Positions 26,558-34,732 of a stretch of DNA of 64,000 nt are shown in pieces. The stretch covers positions 1 through 64,000 of the forward strand of contig CBDFMU010000030.1 of assembly GCA_965249785.1 (NCBI GenBank). The letters run 5' to 3'. Made by a program: the position numbers and the translations under genes. The notes below the pieces were generated by a model. It was not told where the DNA came from. It ran no database searches and saw only the letters and a list, made by a program, of their open reading frames with translations. Each line of letters begins with the position of its first letter. The stretch's first letter is position 1. The stretch is from M3007 sp965249785 (GTDB lineage: Bacteria; Bacteroidota; Bacteroidia; Chitinophagales; Saprospiraceae).

Positions 26558-26818
26558 TTACACCGTAGGTACCAGGCCATTCACTGCTTCTACCCTTACT
26601 ATTTCCGGGATTTTGCCCCGAATAGCTTCCTGAATGCCTGCGCGCAAGGTCATAGCTGACATGGAACAGGATTCACACATACCGACCCATCTGATTTGGA
26701 CGTGCATATCGTCGGTGACATCTACTAATTGGACATCGCCGCCATCAATCCGCAGGTGTGGGCGTACGCTGTTCAATGCTTCTTCAATTCTGTCCAACAA
26801 TCGCTGCTTATCGGTCAT
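26558..26818 (-). CDS. NifU-like C-terminal domain protein (Fe-S assembly)
   Basis: 86 residues, a stand-alone NifU C-terminal/NfuA-type domain. The CxxC pair Cys48 and Cys51 (GMCESCSMS) would hold a transient Fe-S cluster for delivery to target enzymes. RPHLRIDGGDVQLVDV is the family signature. The start at 26818 is chosen because the longer frame from 26956 crosses a -7 box and has no similarity. It is last in the minus-strand series after msrA; mqnE upstream is a radical-SAM Fe-S enzyme, so a cluster carrier nearby makes sense. Confidence 0.92.
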   Translation of the reverse strand: MTDKQRLLDRIEEALNSVRPHLRIDGGDVQLVDVTDDMHVQIRWVGMCESCSMSAMTLRAGIQEAIRGKIPEIVRVEAVNGLVPTV

Positions 26819-26835
26819 GTGTCCTAATATTTGTG

Positions 26836-26843
26836 CAAATATA
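26836..26843 (-). promoter_or_regulatory. Candidate -7 box TATATTTG for the nifU-like gene
   Basis: Fits TAnnTTTG, 17 bp upstream of the start at 26818, which would give a very short leader. Confidence 0.42.
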
Positions 26844-26886
26844 AGCAAGAAGTAGCACTTTTTGGAAAAGTACCACTTCTTGTAAT

Positions 26887-27468
26887 TTAACCTCGCAGCT
26901 GCTCCTGATACAGTTTCCTGAACTTGCGCACTTTCGGCGCAATCACAATGGAGCAATAAGGCTGGTAAGGATTATTTTTGTAATAATTCTGGTGGTACGC
27001 TTCTGCCACAAAGAACTTATGAAACGGAGCGATTTCCGTCACAATCGGATCATCCCAGATCGCTTTCGCAGCAATTTTCGCCTGTTCTGCAACTTCCTTT
27101 TGCTCTGGCGAATGATAATAAATCACGGACCGATATTGGGTGCCGCTGTCATTGCCCTGGCGATTGAGCGTGGTGGGGTCATGCACCGTAAAAAACACGT
27201 CCAGAATATTCTGAAAAGAAATTACCGCAGGATCGAACGTGACCTGAATCACTTCGGCATGTCCGGTCCTGCCGCTGCACACGGCCTCGTAAGTTGGATT
27301 ATCAACGGGACCTCCGCTATAACCGCTCTCTACTTTGGAGACCCCTTTCAAATCTTGAAAAAATGCCTCCACGCACCAGAAACATCCACCACCCAAAGTA
27401 GCGATTTCAGTAGAGCCAGCACTGGCTGGCGTAGCGACGGACTCCGCCGCACCAAGAATATTATTCAT
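26887..27468 (-). CDS. msrA: Peptide methionine sulfoxide reductase A
   Basis: 193 residues from MNNILGAAESVA. It reduces methionine-S-sulfoxide in proteins. The catalytic Cys29 lies in GGGCFWCVEAFF; GYSGG, SGRTGHAEVIQV, HDPTT and GTQYRSVIYY are the family hallmarks. YKNNPYQPYCSIVIAPKV at the C-terminus supplies a likely resolving Cys. There is no MsrB domain and no strong signal peptide, so it is probably cytoplasmic. Located between mqnA and the nifU-like gene in one direction. Confidence 0.95.
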   Translation of the reverse strand: MNNILGAAESVATPASAGSTEIATLGGGCFWCVEAFFQDLKGVSKVESGYSGGPVDNPTYEAVCSGRTGHAEVIQVTFDPAVISFQNILDVFFTVHDPTTLNRQGNDSGTQYRSVIYYHSPEQKEVAEQAKIAAKAIWDDPIVTEIAPFHKFFVAEAYHQNYYKNNPYQPYCSIVIAPKVRKFRKLYQEQLRG

Positions 27469-27563
27469 AAAAAGATGGCTGATTGAATGAAAAAATGTCC
27501 CGCATCCTATACACTGCAAGGAGTCAATAAAACAATCGTACCAAGCAGAAGTTGACTGGAAAA

Positions 27564-28361
27564 TCAGTAAGCTGCATCAACTGTCGCCGCCGGAACATTT
27601 CGCCGCAGGTGGTAACCATTTTCGCCAGCCAACAAACTTAGGAAACGATTTAAGGCCACCCATTTCGGCTGGTCCAAATCGTAACTAATGTGGTGGCGGA
27701 AATAATCTTCTACATCAAAACCCGGTATGTTCGGGATGATTTTCGTCAGTTCTGGAATATGATCTATGCCAATTTGCATCGCCGTATTGAAGCGTTCCAC
27801 CAGATTTTCTTCGAGCGGTTTGGTGCTGATCCAGGCGGCAAACACAAAAGGCAGGCCCGTCCAGCTCATCCAGGCTTCCGCCAGATCGTAGGTATAGGCA
27901 AATTGCTTATCCTTTCCAATCGCCTTGTCGCCGATGATGACCGCCGCCGTAGTGCCGCCGACTTGTTGTTCAAAACCTTCGGTCGTCGGGACAAATTCTG
28001 GCTGAATGTGCCAGTATTTTTCACATAAAATGCGAGCCAATGCCACCGAACTGCGGGAATGAAAATCGAGATACAGACGCTTCACCTCCGTAATAGGCGT
28101 ATTCGAGAAAATACATACCGTTTTTACCTGGCCCACCGCCCCGATGCAATAGTCGGAAATAATGTGCGCTTCAGGCAATTCAGGGATGATCGCCACCGGG
28201 GCCAGGGCTAAATCCACTTCGCCCAGCAGCAATTTCTGGGCACAAACCGAGGGAATATCGAGACTCAAATCCATCACATCGGCCATATCGCTGCGATATA
28301 AGCCATAAATAAAGGGTTTGCTATTCAAATAACTGACTGCGGATATGCGTAGTTTGGACAT
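27564..28361 (-). CDS. mqnA: Chorismate dehydratase (futalosine menaquinone pathway)
   Basis: 265 residues from MSKLRISAVSYLNSKPF. MqnA removes water from chorismate to give 3-enolpyruvoylbenzoate, the first step of the futalosine route. The fold is that of a type 2 periplasmic-binding protein, but the protein is cytoplasmic. SYLNSKPF, VDLALAPVAIIPEL and LDFHSRSSVALARIL are typical. The frame runs 43 codons further upstream, but those codons are made of the GTTGAGA-word repeat and are excluded. mqnE lies two genes upstream, separated by a histidine phosphatase. mqnB, C and D are not in the window. Confidence 0.93.
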   Translation of the reverse strand: MSKLRISAVSYLNSKPFIYGLYRSDMADVMDLSLDIPSVCAQKLLLGEVDLALAPVAIIPELPEAHIISDYCIGAVGQVKTVCIFSNTPITEVKRLYLDFHSRSSVALARILCEKYWHIQPEFVPTTEGFEQQVGGTTAAVIIGDKAIGKDKQFAYTYDLAEAWMSWTGLPFVFAAWISTKPLEENLVERFNTAMQIGIDHIPELTKIIPNIPGFDVEDYFRHHISYDLDQPKWVALNRFLSLLAGENGYHLRRNVPAATVDAAY

Positions 28362-28546
28362 AAACCGGTTGAGAATGTTGAGAAGGGTTGAGGTTGTTGA
28401 GAGGTTGAGAAGGGTTGAGGTTGTTGAGAGGTTGAGAAGGGTTGAGATTTGCGGAGGTGAGTGAAAATAAATTTCATAATTACCTGACAATCAAAATTTT
28501 CTCAACACCCTCAACCTTTCAACAATCTCAACTATTTCTCAACCGT
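28362..28546 (-). repeat. Intercistronic word palindrome between histidine phosphatase and mqnA
   Basis: The mqnA-proximal arm has a 27-bp tandem unit (28377-28403, 28404-28430, partial to 28446) built from GTTGAGA words. The opposing arm (about 28499-28546) carries CTCAAC words and reaches into the last codons of the histidine phosphatase. In mRNA sense the order is stop, GUUGAG arm, loop, CUCAAC arm, start. Confidence 0.85.
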
Positions 28547-29152
28547 TTCTGGCTGCAGGTGGCGCACGTCATTTTCGAGCTCAAAAGTAAACCGATCATT
28601 TTCGTAGCGTACCACGTAGCAACCCGTGTTGGCGTGGGGCGTTCCTTCCATAGAGGCCGGGCCAATACCTTTGAGCAGCGTGACCAAACAACGCAGGGTG
28701 CGGCCGTGGGTCGCCACCAGGATGCACTGTTCGGGTCGGGTTTTTAGCCATTCCACAAACCGACTGACCCGCAGCACCAGTTGTCTGGCACTTTCGCCTT
28801 CCGGCAAAGCCGCATCCAGGTTGCCATTCTGCCAATGGGTGATGGTATTTTTATATAATTCAATGCTTTCTGGCGTGGAAGGAATGCCCTCGTGCGCGCC
28901 CCAGCTGATCTCGTTGATGTCGGGCGTCTGAATCCAGGGAATATTTTGGTCAATAAACAACTGCACAGTTTGGTGGGTACGTCGCAGCTTGGAAGTCACA
29001 ATCAGTTGAAAATCAACATCTTGGTAGGCTTCAAAAAAAGCGCGTGCCTGTGACAGGCCAGTGTCGTTCAGGTCGGTATCCACGCCGCTGCCCTGCACGA
29101 TGCCCAAGCGGTTGAATTCGGTCTCGCCGTGGCGAAGGATGTAGATTAGCAT
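28532..29152 (-). CDS. Histidine phosphatase family protein (phosphoglycerate-mutase-like)
   Basis: 206 residues. The catalytic RHG motif is in YILRHGETEFN near the N-terminus, with TSKLRRTHQT, PEGES and the second His in VATHGRTLR. Members dephosphorylate small phosphate esters or act as cofactor-dependent mutases. Placement between mqnE and mqnA suggests, but does not show, a link to menaquinone or cofactor metabolism. The start at 29152 matches the family; 31 earlier codons come from the GAGTATTTGA repeat. The last codons (PETVEK) are encoded by repeat-word DNA. Confidence 0.9.
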   Translation of the reverse strand: MLIYILRHGETEFNRLGIVQGSGVDTDLNDTGLSQARAFFEAYQDVDFQLIVTSKLRRTHQTVQLFIDQNIPWIQTPDINEISWGAHEGIPSTPESIELYKNTITHWQNGNLDAALPEGESARQLVLRVSRFVEWLKTRPEQCILVATHGRTLRCLVTLLKGIGPASMEGTPHANTGCYVVRYENDRFTFELENDVRHLQPETVEK

Positions 29153-29250
29153 ATTAAAAATTGAGTATTTGAAATAACGAGCATCTGAGGATTTGATGTA
29201 CGAGGATTTGATCAAATACTCGAATCTTCGCATCCTCAAAAGCACAGCAT
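29153..29250 (-). repeat. Intercistronic word palindrome between mqnE and histidine phosphatase
   Basis: In mRNA sense GAGTATTTGA-type words follow the mqnE stop and TCAAATCCTC/TCAAATACTC words precede the next start. It has the same plan as the GTTGAGA spacers with a different word, and matches the kdpA-kdpB spacer word. Confidence 0.8.
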
Positions 29251-29267
29251 AATAGCTTAATAATCAA

Positions 29268-30470
29268 CTAATTCAACACCGGCAATTCTATATAACCGCG
29301 ATATTGTTTGTCTTCCTCAAACACCGTTTCTGTAAAATCCTGCACCACCTTATATAAGGTGTCCCGCTCCACCGGGCGACGACCCGTGCGACGAATCATC
29401 TCCACCAATTGTTGCGTAGTCAGGGTAGGATGCTGCTCTTCAGAGCCAGCCATCGAGTAGATTTTGGTGGTATCGTCTATCGTGCCATCCAAATCGTCTA
29501 CCCCAAAAGAGAGCGACATTTGGGCCACCTGCCGACCAATCATTGGCCAGTAAGCTTTTACGTGATCGAAATTATCCAGATAAATGCGGCTAATGGCGTA
29601 GTTGCGCAGATCTTCCACGGTGGTACTTTCCGCGATGTGGCTCATCTGGTTGTCCTGATTGCGAAACTTAAGTGGAATAAAAGTCTGGAATCCTCCGGTT
29701 TTATCCTGCAATTGGCGCAGCTGCTCTAGGTGATCCACGCGATGCCAGAACTTTTCAATGTGTCCGTAGAGCATAGTAGCGTTGGAACGCATCCCCAATT
29801 CATGCCATATTTCGTGAATGCGCAGCCACTGGGCCGCATCGCATTTATCGGCAGCGATTTGCTCGCGGATTTCAGGGTGAAAAATTTCGGCTCCACCACC
29901 CGGCATACTATCCACGCCCGCCGCTTTAATCAAGCGCATGCCCTCTTCGTAATTTATTTTGGCTTTCTTGAAAATGTAATGATACTCCACTGGTGTCAAC
30001 GCCTTCACGTGCAATTCGGGACGATGCGCTTTGATTTTGCCAAAAAACTCCTGGTAAAATGGCAGGTCGTATTTAGGTAAAACGCCACCGACAATGTGCA
30101 CTTCCGTCACCGGCTGACCATCATATTTATAAACGATATTCAGCATATCTTCCATCGAAAAGGCCCACGCGTCATCGTCGGAACGCTGCTTGAGCAAGCG
30201 GGAATACGAGCAAAACTTGCAGTCGTAGACGCATAAATTGGTTGGCTCAATGTGGAAATTGCGATTGAAATAGGTAGTATCACCGTTCTTGCGTTCGCGA
30301 ATAAAGTTGGCCAGCAAACCCAGATAAGCCAAGTCGCCGTGTTCAAACAGAAACACCCCTTCGTCAAAGGTAATACGCTGATTATCAGCCACTTTTTGGG
30401 CTATTAATCGCTGTTCGGCACCCAGATCGGGGTTGTTTAGCAGCAGTTCCAGTTGTTCGACGCTCCGCAT
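29268..30470 (-). CDS. mqnE: Aminofutalosine synthase, radical SAM
   Basis: 400 residues from MRSVEQLELLLNNPDL. The radical-SAM cluster motif is CVYDCKFCSYSR (CxxxCxxC), with the HIEPTNLC lead-in typical of MqnE rather than the INYTN form of MqnC. EVHIVGGVLPKY and GVDSMPGGGAEIF are further family motifs. MqnE joins the product of MqnA to SAM, giving aminofutalosine. MqnC is the main alternative, since both belong to the CofH-like family. Same strand as mqnA, with the histidine phosphatase between. Confidence 0.88.
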   Translation of the reverse strand: MRSVEQLELLLNNPDLGAEQRLIAQKVADNQRITFDEGVFLFEHGDLAYLGLLANFIRERKNGDTTYFNRNFHIEPTNLCVYDCKFCSYSRLLKQRSDDDAWAFSMEDMLNIVYKYDGQPVTEVHIVGGVLPKYDLPFYQEFFGKIKAHRPELHVKALTPVEYHYIFKKAKINYEEGMRLIKAAGVDSMPGGGAEIFHPEIREQIAADKCDAAQWLRIHEIWHELGMRSNATMLYGHIEKFWHRVDHLEQLRQLQDKTGGFQTFIPLKFRNQDNQMSHIAESTTVEDLRNYAISRIYLDNFDHVKAYWPMIGRQVAQMSLSFGVDDLDGTIDDTTKIYSMAGSEEQHPTLTTQQLVEMIRRTGRRPVERDTLYKVVQDFTETVFEEDKQYRGYIELPVLN

Positions 30471-30567
30471 AGTCGTTATTTTTGAACTTAAAAACACGGT
30501 TTCAAAAGGTTTGTTCAGAAGTTTCAATTTTTTGTGAAAACTCTGTAACCCGGAACGGCGTTCCGGG

Positions 30568-31704
30568 TTACAACAAGGGTTCCGGGCTACAAAGTTCCAT
30601 CAATTTTCGGGCATTCAATTGATTAGAAAATTCCGTTTCCAGCACCGCCCGGCGTTCTACGATCTGGCTTTCTGCGAAAGGAATGGTCAGCAGCGTTGCA
30701 ATAGTCTGGCGAATATCGGCCCCGGAATTACACACCAAGCACAGTGCAGCCAAACCGCTGCCACTGACCATGTTCTCATTCGCTACGCAAAAGCGACCCT
30801 GAAATAAGGCATTGAGCAATTTTAGTTTAATGCCCGCTACTTGTGACGACACCAGCAAATTGATGTGCGCATGGGCGATCAGCGAGCGCATTTGCTGGCT
30901 GTCTGGATTTTCGATAAGTTGAACATTGCTGTATGGAGCGGCCAATTCCCGAAGTGCCAGCGGAGGATCCATCCCGGCCACCACCAACGGAATTTTCATT
31001 TTGGAGCCAATCTCTTCGATCAGCCAACTGGCAGCCCATTCGTTGTCGGGCACACTGAGTTTGCCATGAAACAGGACATAATCACCGTATCCTGGCAGAC
31101 TTTCCACTTTATCATTGGGATGAAAAGCTGGAATGTAGTGCGTATTGGCTTTTAAAATATGGTAATAAGCCTCGTCATTGGCAGAAATAGTAATGATCTC
31201 GTCGGCGCAGGTGAGCACTTTTGACTCGATACGCCGTAGTTTGAGGCTTTCGAGGAGGTAGTACAATTTCTTAAAAATCTGACTAATTGGGGTCAATCGG
31301 GCCAAACTTTGGTAGTACTGCCACTCTATATTGTGCATCCGTACTAGTTTCCGGCGATTGCGAAGCTGCTTATTCCATAGCAGGCTACTGGTGTGCATTC
31401 CCTCACAGAGAATAGGATAATTGTCTTTTTGCAATCGCTGCATCAATGTCTGGTTCCTGCGCGTCCGCATAATGAACGGCCACCAATGCAGTTGATGAAA
31501 GGGGGAACGACTGCGGGAATAGTAGTGTACTTCCTGGCAATATTTTTCCAGCTCCGTTTGCGGCCCACGGTCGCCATATTGAAAACAATGCAGAATAATC
31601 TTGACCCCTTCGTTATGTAAAGCCCTGATCTGGTGAAATACGAGGATCACGCCCCCATAATTGTCAGGATAAGGTACATCGAAGGAAACAATATGGAGAT
31701 GCAT
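30568..31704 (-). CDS. Glycosyltransferase, GT-B type
   Basis: 378 residues from MHLHIVSFDVPYPDNYGG; a Met four codons upstream is the alternative start. The N-terminal Rossmann half reads PYPDNYGGVILVFHQIRAL and the C-terminal half has VLFHGKLSVPDNEWAASWL, PLVVAGMDPP and INLLVSSQVAGIKLKLLNAL, as in GT4/GT1-like sugar transferases. Donor and acceptor are unknown; glycan or envelope synthesis is likely. Cytoplasmic, no membrane helices. First gene of the run leading into mqnE (97-bp spacer), with a TACTTTTG box 38 bp upstream. Confidence 0.85.
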   Translation of the reverse strand: MHLHIVSFDVPYPDNYGGVILVFHQIRALHNEGVKIILHCFQYGDRGPQTELEKYCQEVHYYSRSRSPFHQLHWWPFIMRTRRNQTLMQRLQKDNYPILCEGMHTSSLLWNKQLRNRRKLVRMHNIEWQYYQSLARLTPISQIFKKLYYLLESLKLRRIESKVLTCADEIITISANDEAYYHILKANTHYIPAFHPNDKVESLPGYGDYVLFHGKLSVPDNEWAASWLIEEIGSKMKIPLVVAGMDPPLALRELAAPYSNVQLIENPDSQQMRSLIAHAHINLLVSSQVAGIKLKLLNALFQGRFCVANENMVSGSGLAALCLVCNSGADIRQTIATLLTIPFAESQIVERRAVLETEFSNQLNARKLMELCSPEPLL

Positions 31705-31741
31705 AAGAATAATCAACTGGCAAATGCAGCAAAGCGACTGG

Positions 31742-31749
31742 CAAAAGTA
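31742..31749 (-). promoter_or_regulatory. Candidate -7 box TACTTTTG for the glycosyltransferase operon
   Basis: Same octamer as at 6849, 22802 and 55774, 38 bp before the start at 31704. The surrounding 40 bp also hold two AGCAAAGCGAC copies in inverted orientation (about 31728 and 31780). Confidence 0.45.
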
Positions 31750-31806
31750 CTATTCAGCACTTAATCGCCCTTCAGGATGTCGCTTTGCTACATTTATCTT
31801 TTACTT

Positions 31807-32595
31807 TCAGTCGCCATCCAGCATATTCCCCAACGTACCCAGCACACTACCCTCTTCTTTGCGTTTCACCGAGCCATATTGTAAAATACGGGCCGCCAAC
31901 CGGCTCACCGGCAAAGACTGCATCCATACAATACCGGGACCACGCAATTGCGCAAAAAACAGGCCTTCGCCGCCGAAAACCATATTACGAATACCCTTGA
32001 CAAACTGAATATCGTAATCCACCCGACTAGTGAAAGCCACGATACAGCCCGTATCCACACGCAGGGTTTCGCCTACCGCCAGTTCGCGCTGCAGAATATA
32101 GCCGCCCGCGTGTACGAAGGCCATGCCATCGCCTTCCAGTTTTTGCATGATGAAACCCTCGCCACCAAACAGGCCAGTTCCCAATTTACGCTGAAATTCG
32201 ACACCGATCTGCACCCCTTGGGCGGCACAGAGGAAAGCATCTTTTTGGCAAATAATTTTGCCGTTCAATTGGCTCAGGTCGAGGGGAACGATCTTACCAG
32301 CATAAGGTGCCGCGAACGTAACTTTCTGTTTACCAGACCGTAAGGTGTTGGTGAAAGTGGTCATGAACAAGCTTTCTCCGGTCAATAACCGCTTACTGGC
32401 GGTCATGAGTTTGCCGAAAAAGCTATCGGCCTGTCCGCTGCCATCGCCAAAAACGGTGGCCATGACGATGCCCTCGTCCATGAACATAAAGCTCCCGGAT
32501 TCGGCAATGACCGTCTCCTGTGGGTCCAGTTCGATTTCGACGCATTGCATCTCTTCGCCGTGGATGTGATAATCAATTTCGTGGTTGCTGCGCAT
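31807..32595 (-). CDS. AIM24/TIGR00266 family protein
   Basis: 262 residues of beta-rich sequence with the family pattern: EMQCVEIELDPQETVIAESG near the N-terminus, then GGEGFIMQKLEGDGMAFVHAGG and GIRNMVFGGEGLFFAQLRGPG in the C-terminal half. The fold is a double-layered beta prism; homologues range from bacteria to mitochondrial AIM24 and the biochemical role is unsettled. No signal peptide. It lies upstream of the glycosyltransferase in the same direction, but with its own spacer. Confidence 0.92.
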   Translation of the reverse strand: MRSNHEIDYHIHGEEMQCVEIELDPQETVIAESGSFMFMDEGIVMATVFGDGSGQADSFFGKLMTASKRLLTGESLFMTTFTNTLRSGKQKVTFAAPYAGKIVPLDLSQLNGKIICQKDAFLCAAQGVQIGVEFQRKLGTGLFGGEGFIMQKLEGDGMAFVHAGGYILQRELAVGETLRVDTGCIVAFTSRVDYDIQFVKGIRNMVFGGEGLFFAQLRGPGIVWMQSLPVSRLAARILQYGSVKRKEEGSVLGTLGNMLDGD

Positions 32596-32970
32596 TGGTT
32601 GGTTGACTTGTTTACCCGCCGAAGCCTTTTTTTAACCGCCATAGCGAAGGAGGTAAGGCGAAGGAGGAAATTAATTAATGGAGCAAAAGTGCGGGGTGGG
32701 GTTCGGGTTTCCTAGATTTTCCCGACGAGGGAACGGATTTTTTTGATGAAACGATGTCGGGCATCGGTTTGATGGTGCAGATGCCTCCGCAAAAAAGAAG
32801 ATTACTGGAAAATCTATCTAAATTCACTTGTTTGCAAAAAATTAGCAGAAGGCTGCGTAACCACGATAGCTGCATTAATTTTGCCTCAGTACAAAATCAA
32901 CGCAAAGTGGTTTTGAAGAGAATGAATTGATAACACGCTGACCCTCCACTTTTTCCAACCCTTTACTATA
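32596..32970. other. Gene-less spacer between divergent AIM24 and nucleotidyltransferase genes
   Basis: 375 bp. It holds a twofold GCGAAGGAGG repeat near 32643-32666, a TAATTTTG box at 32876-32883 that could serve the + strand gene, and the left copy of a 21-bp direct repeat (32897-32917). No coding region is convincing. Confidence 0.45.
32897..32917 (+). repeat. Direct repeat, left copy, flanking the nucleotidyltransferase gene
   Basis: TCAACGCAAAGTGGTTTTGA plus A. The copy at 33754-33774 differs at two positions, so 19 of 21 bases match. Confidence 0.6.
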
Positions 32971-33753
32971 ATGATAGTCAAGCCAATATTTCCAACAATA
33001 TTACATCAAAATACTGCCGAATTAATAAGAGACTATTTCTTAGCTATTTCAAATGTGGATACAGTTTTAGTGGTAAATTCTTGTGCCCGTGGCCAAGCGG
33101 TTCCAGAAAGCGACTTAGACTTTGCAATTTTAGTAAAATCCGGCACTAGTGCTAAGGAAATCCAGGAAATAGAAAATGCCTGGCTTAAATATGCTAATAT
33201 AGAACCGAGCATATTACAGTATAAGCAATCTAGCCAATTCGCTCACTTACATTTGGATATAATCAATGGCCAGTACACGCCCATGATTGCAGAGGCGGGA
33301 GAACCTATCGATTACTTTGAAGTTGAAATCGGCAACCAGGTTCGTTATGCAGTGCCAATGGACGAGGCAGGTACTTATTTCAAGGAATTACAAGAAAAAT
33401 GGTTGCCATATTACGCAGAAAAACTACGTGTAGAGCGTCTTGCCATGGCCCGCAAGGCTTGTGAATACGACCTGGATCACATTCCATTTTTTGTGCAAAG
33501 AGGATTGTATTTTCACGCCTTTGACACATTATGCAAAGCATTTCAAGAATATTTACAAGCTCTTTTTATTGCTAACAAAACTTATCCCATAGCTTATAAT
33601 AAATGGATTAAAGAACAAGTGGTAAAATGGCTGAATCTTCCCGAATTATATGCAACACTGCCAGTTATCCTCTCGGTCAGTAATATGGAAAGTCAGGAAA
33701 TCAACGATAAAGCAAAAATGCTGCGTGGACTTTTAGACGATATAAATATATAG
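32971..33753 (+). CDS. Nucleotidyltransferase-domain protein with helical C-terminus
   Basis: 260 residues. The N-terminal pol-beta-type nucleotidyltransferase core shows NSCARGQAVPESDLDFAIL: the metal-binding DxD is present, while the usual GS before it is NS. A second acidic strand may be HLHLDII. Residues 150-255 are helical (ACEYDLDHIPFFVQRGLYFHA), like an antitoxin-type or kanamycin-transferase-type helical partner domain. It could modify a small molecule or RNA by nucleotide transfer; the target is unknown. It is AT-richer than its neighbours and flanked by 21-bp direct repeats, suggesting it arrived as a unit. Confidence 0.8.
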   Translation: MIVKPIFPTILHQNTAELIRDYFLAISNVDTVLVVNSCARGQAVPESDLDFAILVKSGTSAKEIQEIENAWLKYANIEPSILQYKQSSQFAHLHLDIINGQYTPMIAEAGEPIDYFEVEIGNQVRYAVPMDEAGTYFKELQEKWLPYYAEKLRVERLAMARKACEYDLDHIPFFVQRGLYFHAFDTLCKAFQEYLQALFIANKTYPIAYNKWIKEQVVKWLNLPELYATLPVILSVSNMESQEINDKAKMLRGLLDDINI

Positions 33754-33774
33754 TCAACACAAAGTAGTTTTGAA
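33754..33774 (+). repeat. Direct repeat, right copy, flanking the nucleotidyltransferase gene
   Basis: TCAACACAAAGTAGTTTTGA plus A, starting one base after the gene's stop codon. A more diverged copy (TCAACGCAGAGTAATTTT) occurs at about 56888. Confidence 0.6.
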
Positions 33775-33809
33775 CGAAATTAAAATGCAAAGTACTGACC
33801 ATCAAATAT

Positions 33810-33851
33810 CTCAACAGCCTCAACATTCTCAACCTCTCAACGCCTACAATA
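33810..33851 (+). repeat. CTCAAC-word leader of the NAD(P)H oxidoreductase gene
   Basis: Four CTCAAC words spaced about 9-10 bp, ending 14 bp before the start. Single-arm member of the intercistronic word class. Confidence 0.7.
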
Positions 33852-33864
33852 ACTAAAATTGAAG

Positions 33865-34464
33865 ATGAATATTCTAATCGTATATAGTCATCCGAGTGAA
33901 CGGTCTTACACTTTTCAGATTTTACAACAACTGAAAGCAGTATTAGAGCAACAAGATTGGAATATCGAAATCTCTGATTTATACGCTATGAATTTTCAAA
34001 GCACTATGACCGCAGCAGAATACGAAAGAGAAGGATTTGCAAGAACGGAATTACCTATTTCAAATGATGTGATTGCAGAGCATAAAAAAATAGAAAATGC
34101 TGATTGTATTATTTTTTTATATCCAGTTTGGTGGAGCGATTGTCCTGCAAAATTGAAAGGTTGGTTTGATAGAGTGTATTCGGTTGGATATGCTTATGGC
34201 CACAATAACAAAGTGCAAAAAATGAAAACCATTAAATATGGACTTGTTATTTGTACCGCAGGGCACCCGAACAGTTTCCTACATGAAATAGGAGTAGCAC
34301 AAAGTATGCAAACCATTATGTTAGACGACCGACTTGGAAAACGATTTGAGCATAAAGAAATGCTCCTACTTGGTGGGACTTTGGACAGAGAAAAAGTCAG
34401 AGCACAGCATCAGCAACAAATAGAACAACTAGTAACGAGAATAAATACTTACTGCGCCAAATAA
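33865..34464 (+). CDS. NAD(P)H oxidoreductase, flavodoxin-like fold
   Basis: 199 residues from the ATG at 33865; a TTG two codons earlier is less likely. ILIVYSHPSERSYTFQIL is the FMN/FAD phosphate loop. IIFLYPVWWSDCPAKLKGWFDRV is the NQO1/MdaB/KefF family signature, and GHPNSFLHEIG a later conserved turn. Such enzymes make two-electron reductions of quinones or act with K+ efflux systems (KefF). A link with the Kdp locus 300 bp downstream is possible but unproven. AT-rich codon use like its left neighbour, unlike the flanking operons, hinting at acquisition. Confidence 0.9.
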   Translation: MNILIVYSHPSERSYTFQILQQLKAVLEQQDWNIEISDLYAMNFQSTMTAAEYEREGFARTELPISNDVIAEHKKIENADCIIFLYPVWWSDCPAKLKGWFDRVYSVGYAYGHNNKVQKMKTIKYGLVICTAGHPNSFLHEIGVAQSMQTIMLDDRLGKRFEHKEMLLLGGTLDREKVRAQHQQQIEQLVTRINTYCAK

Positions 34465-34544
34465 GGAATATCCTTTCGACAGCTTTTTGGCAATGAAGGG
34501 CCAACGGTCAAAAACTAAACTACGCTACCCTTCCCAAAGCACCC

Positions 34545-34581
34545 TACCATTTTGAAAAGAACCTTACCATTTTGGTAAGGT
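34545..34581 (+). promoter_or_regulatory. Candidate operator upstream of the kdp operon
   Basis: TACCATTTTG occurs at 34545 and 34565, exactly 20 bp (two helical turns) apart. The second copy is inside the palindrome ACCTTACC-ATTTT-GGTAAGGT (34561-34581). It is 150 bp upstream of the first kdp reading frame and no other gene is nearby. Which regulator would bind is unknown. Confidence 0.4.
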
Positions 34582-34732
34582 CGCTTTGCGTGCTGTACGC
34601 AGCCTGCTTCGCCATTCCCTGCATTTAATTAATTGACTATCAATCAATTGCAAACATTGCAAACAAAGCCTGTCGCATCTGGCCCGCGATTGGCAAAGGG
34701 TGGGTAGTACCAATTCAAAACACACAACAAAA

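Noticed and set aside
30568..32595. AIM24 and glycosyltransferase genes as parts of a defence or polysaccharide island
   Set aside because: Only one glycosyltransferase is present, with no flippase, polymerase or mobile genes nearby; ordinary chromosomal context is more likely.
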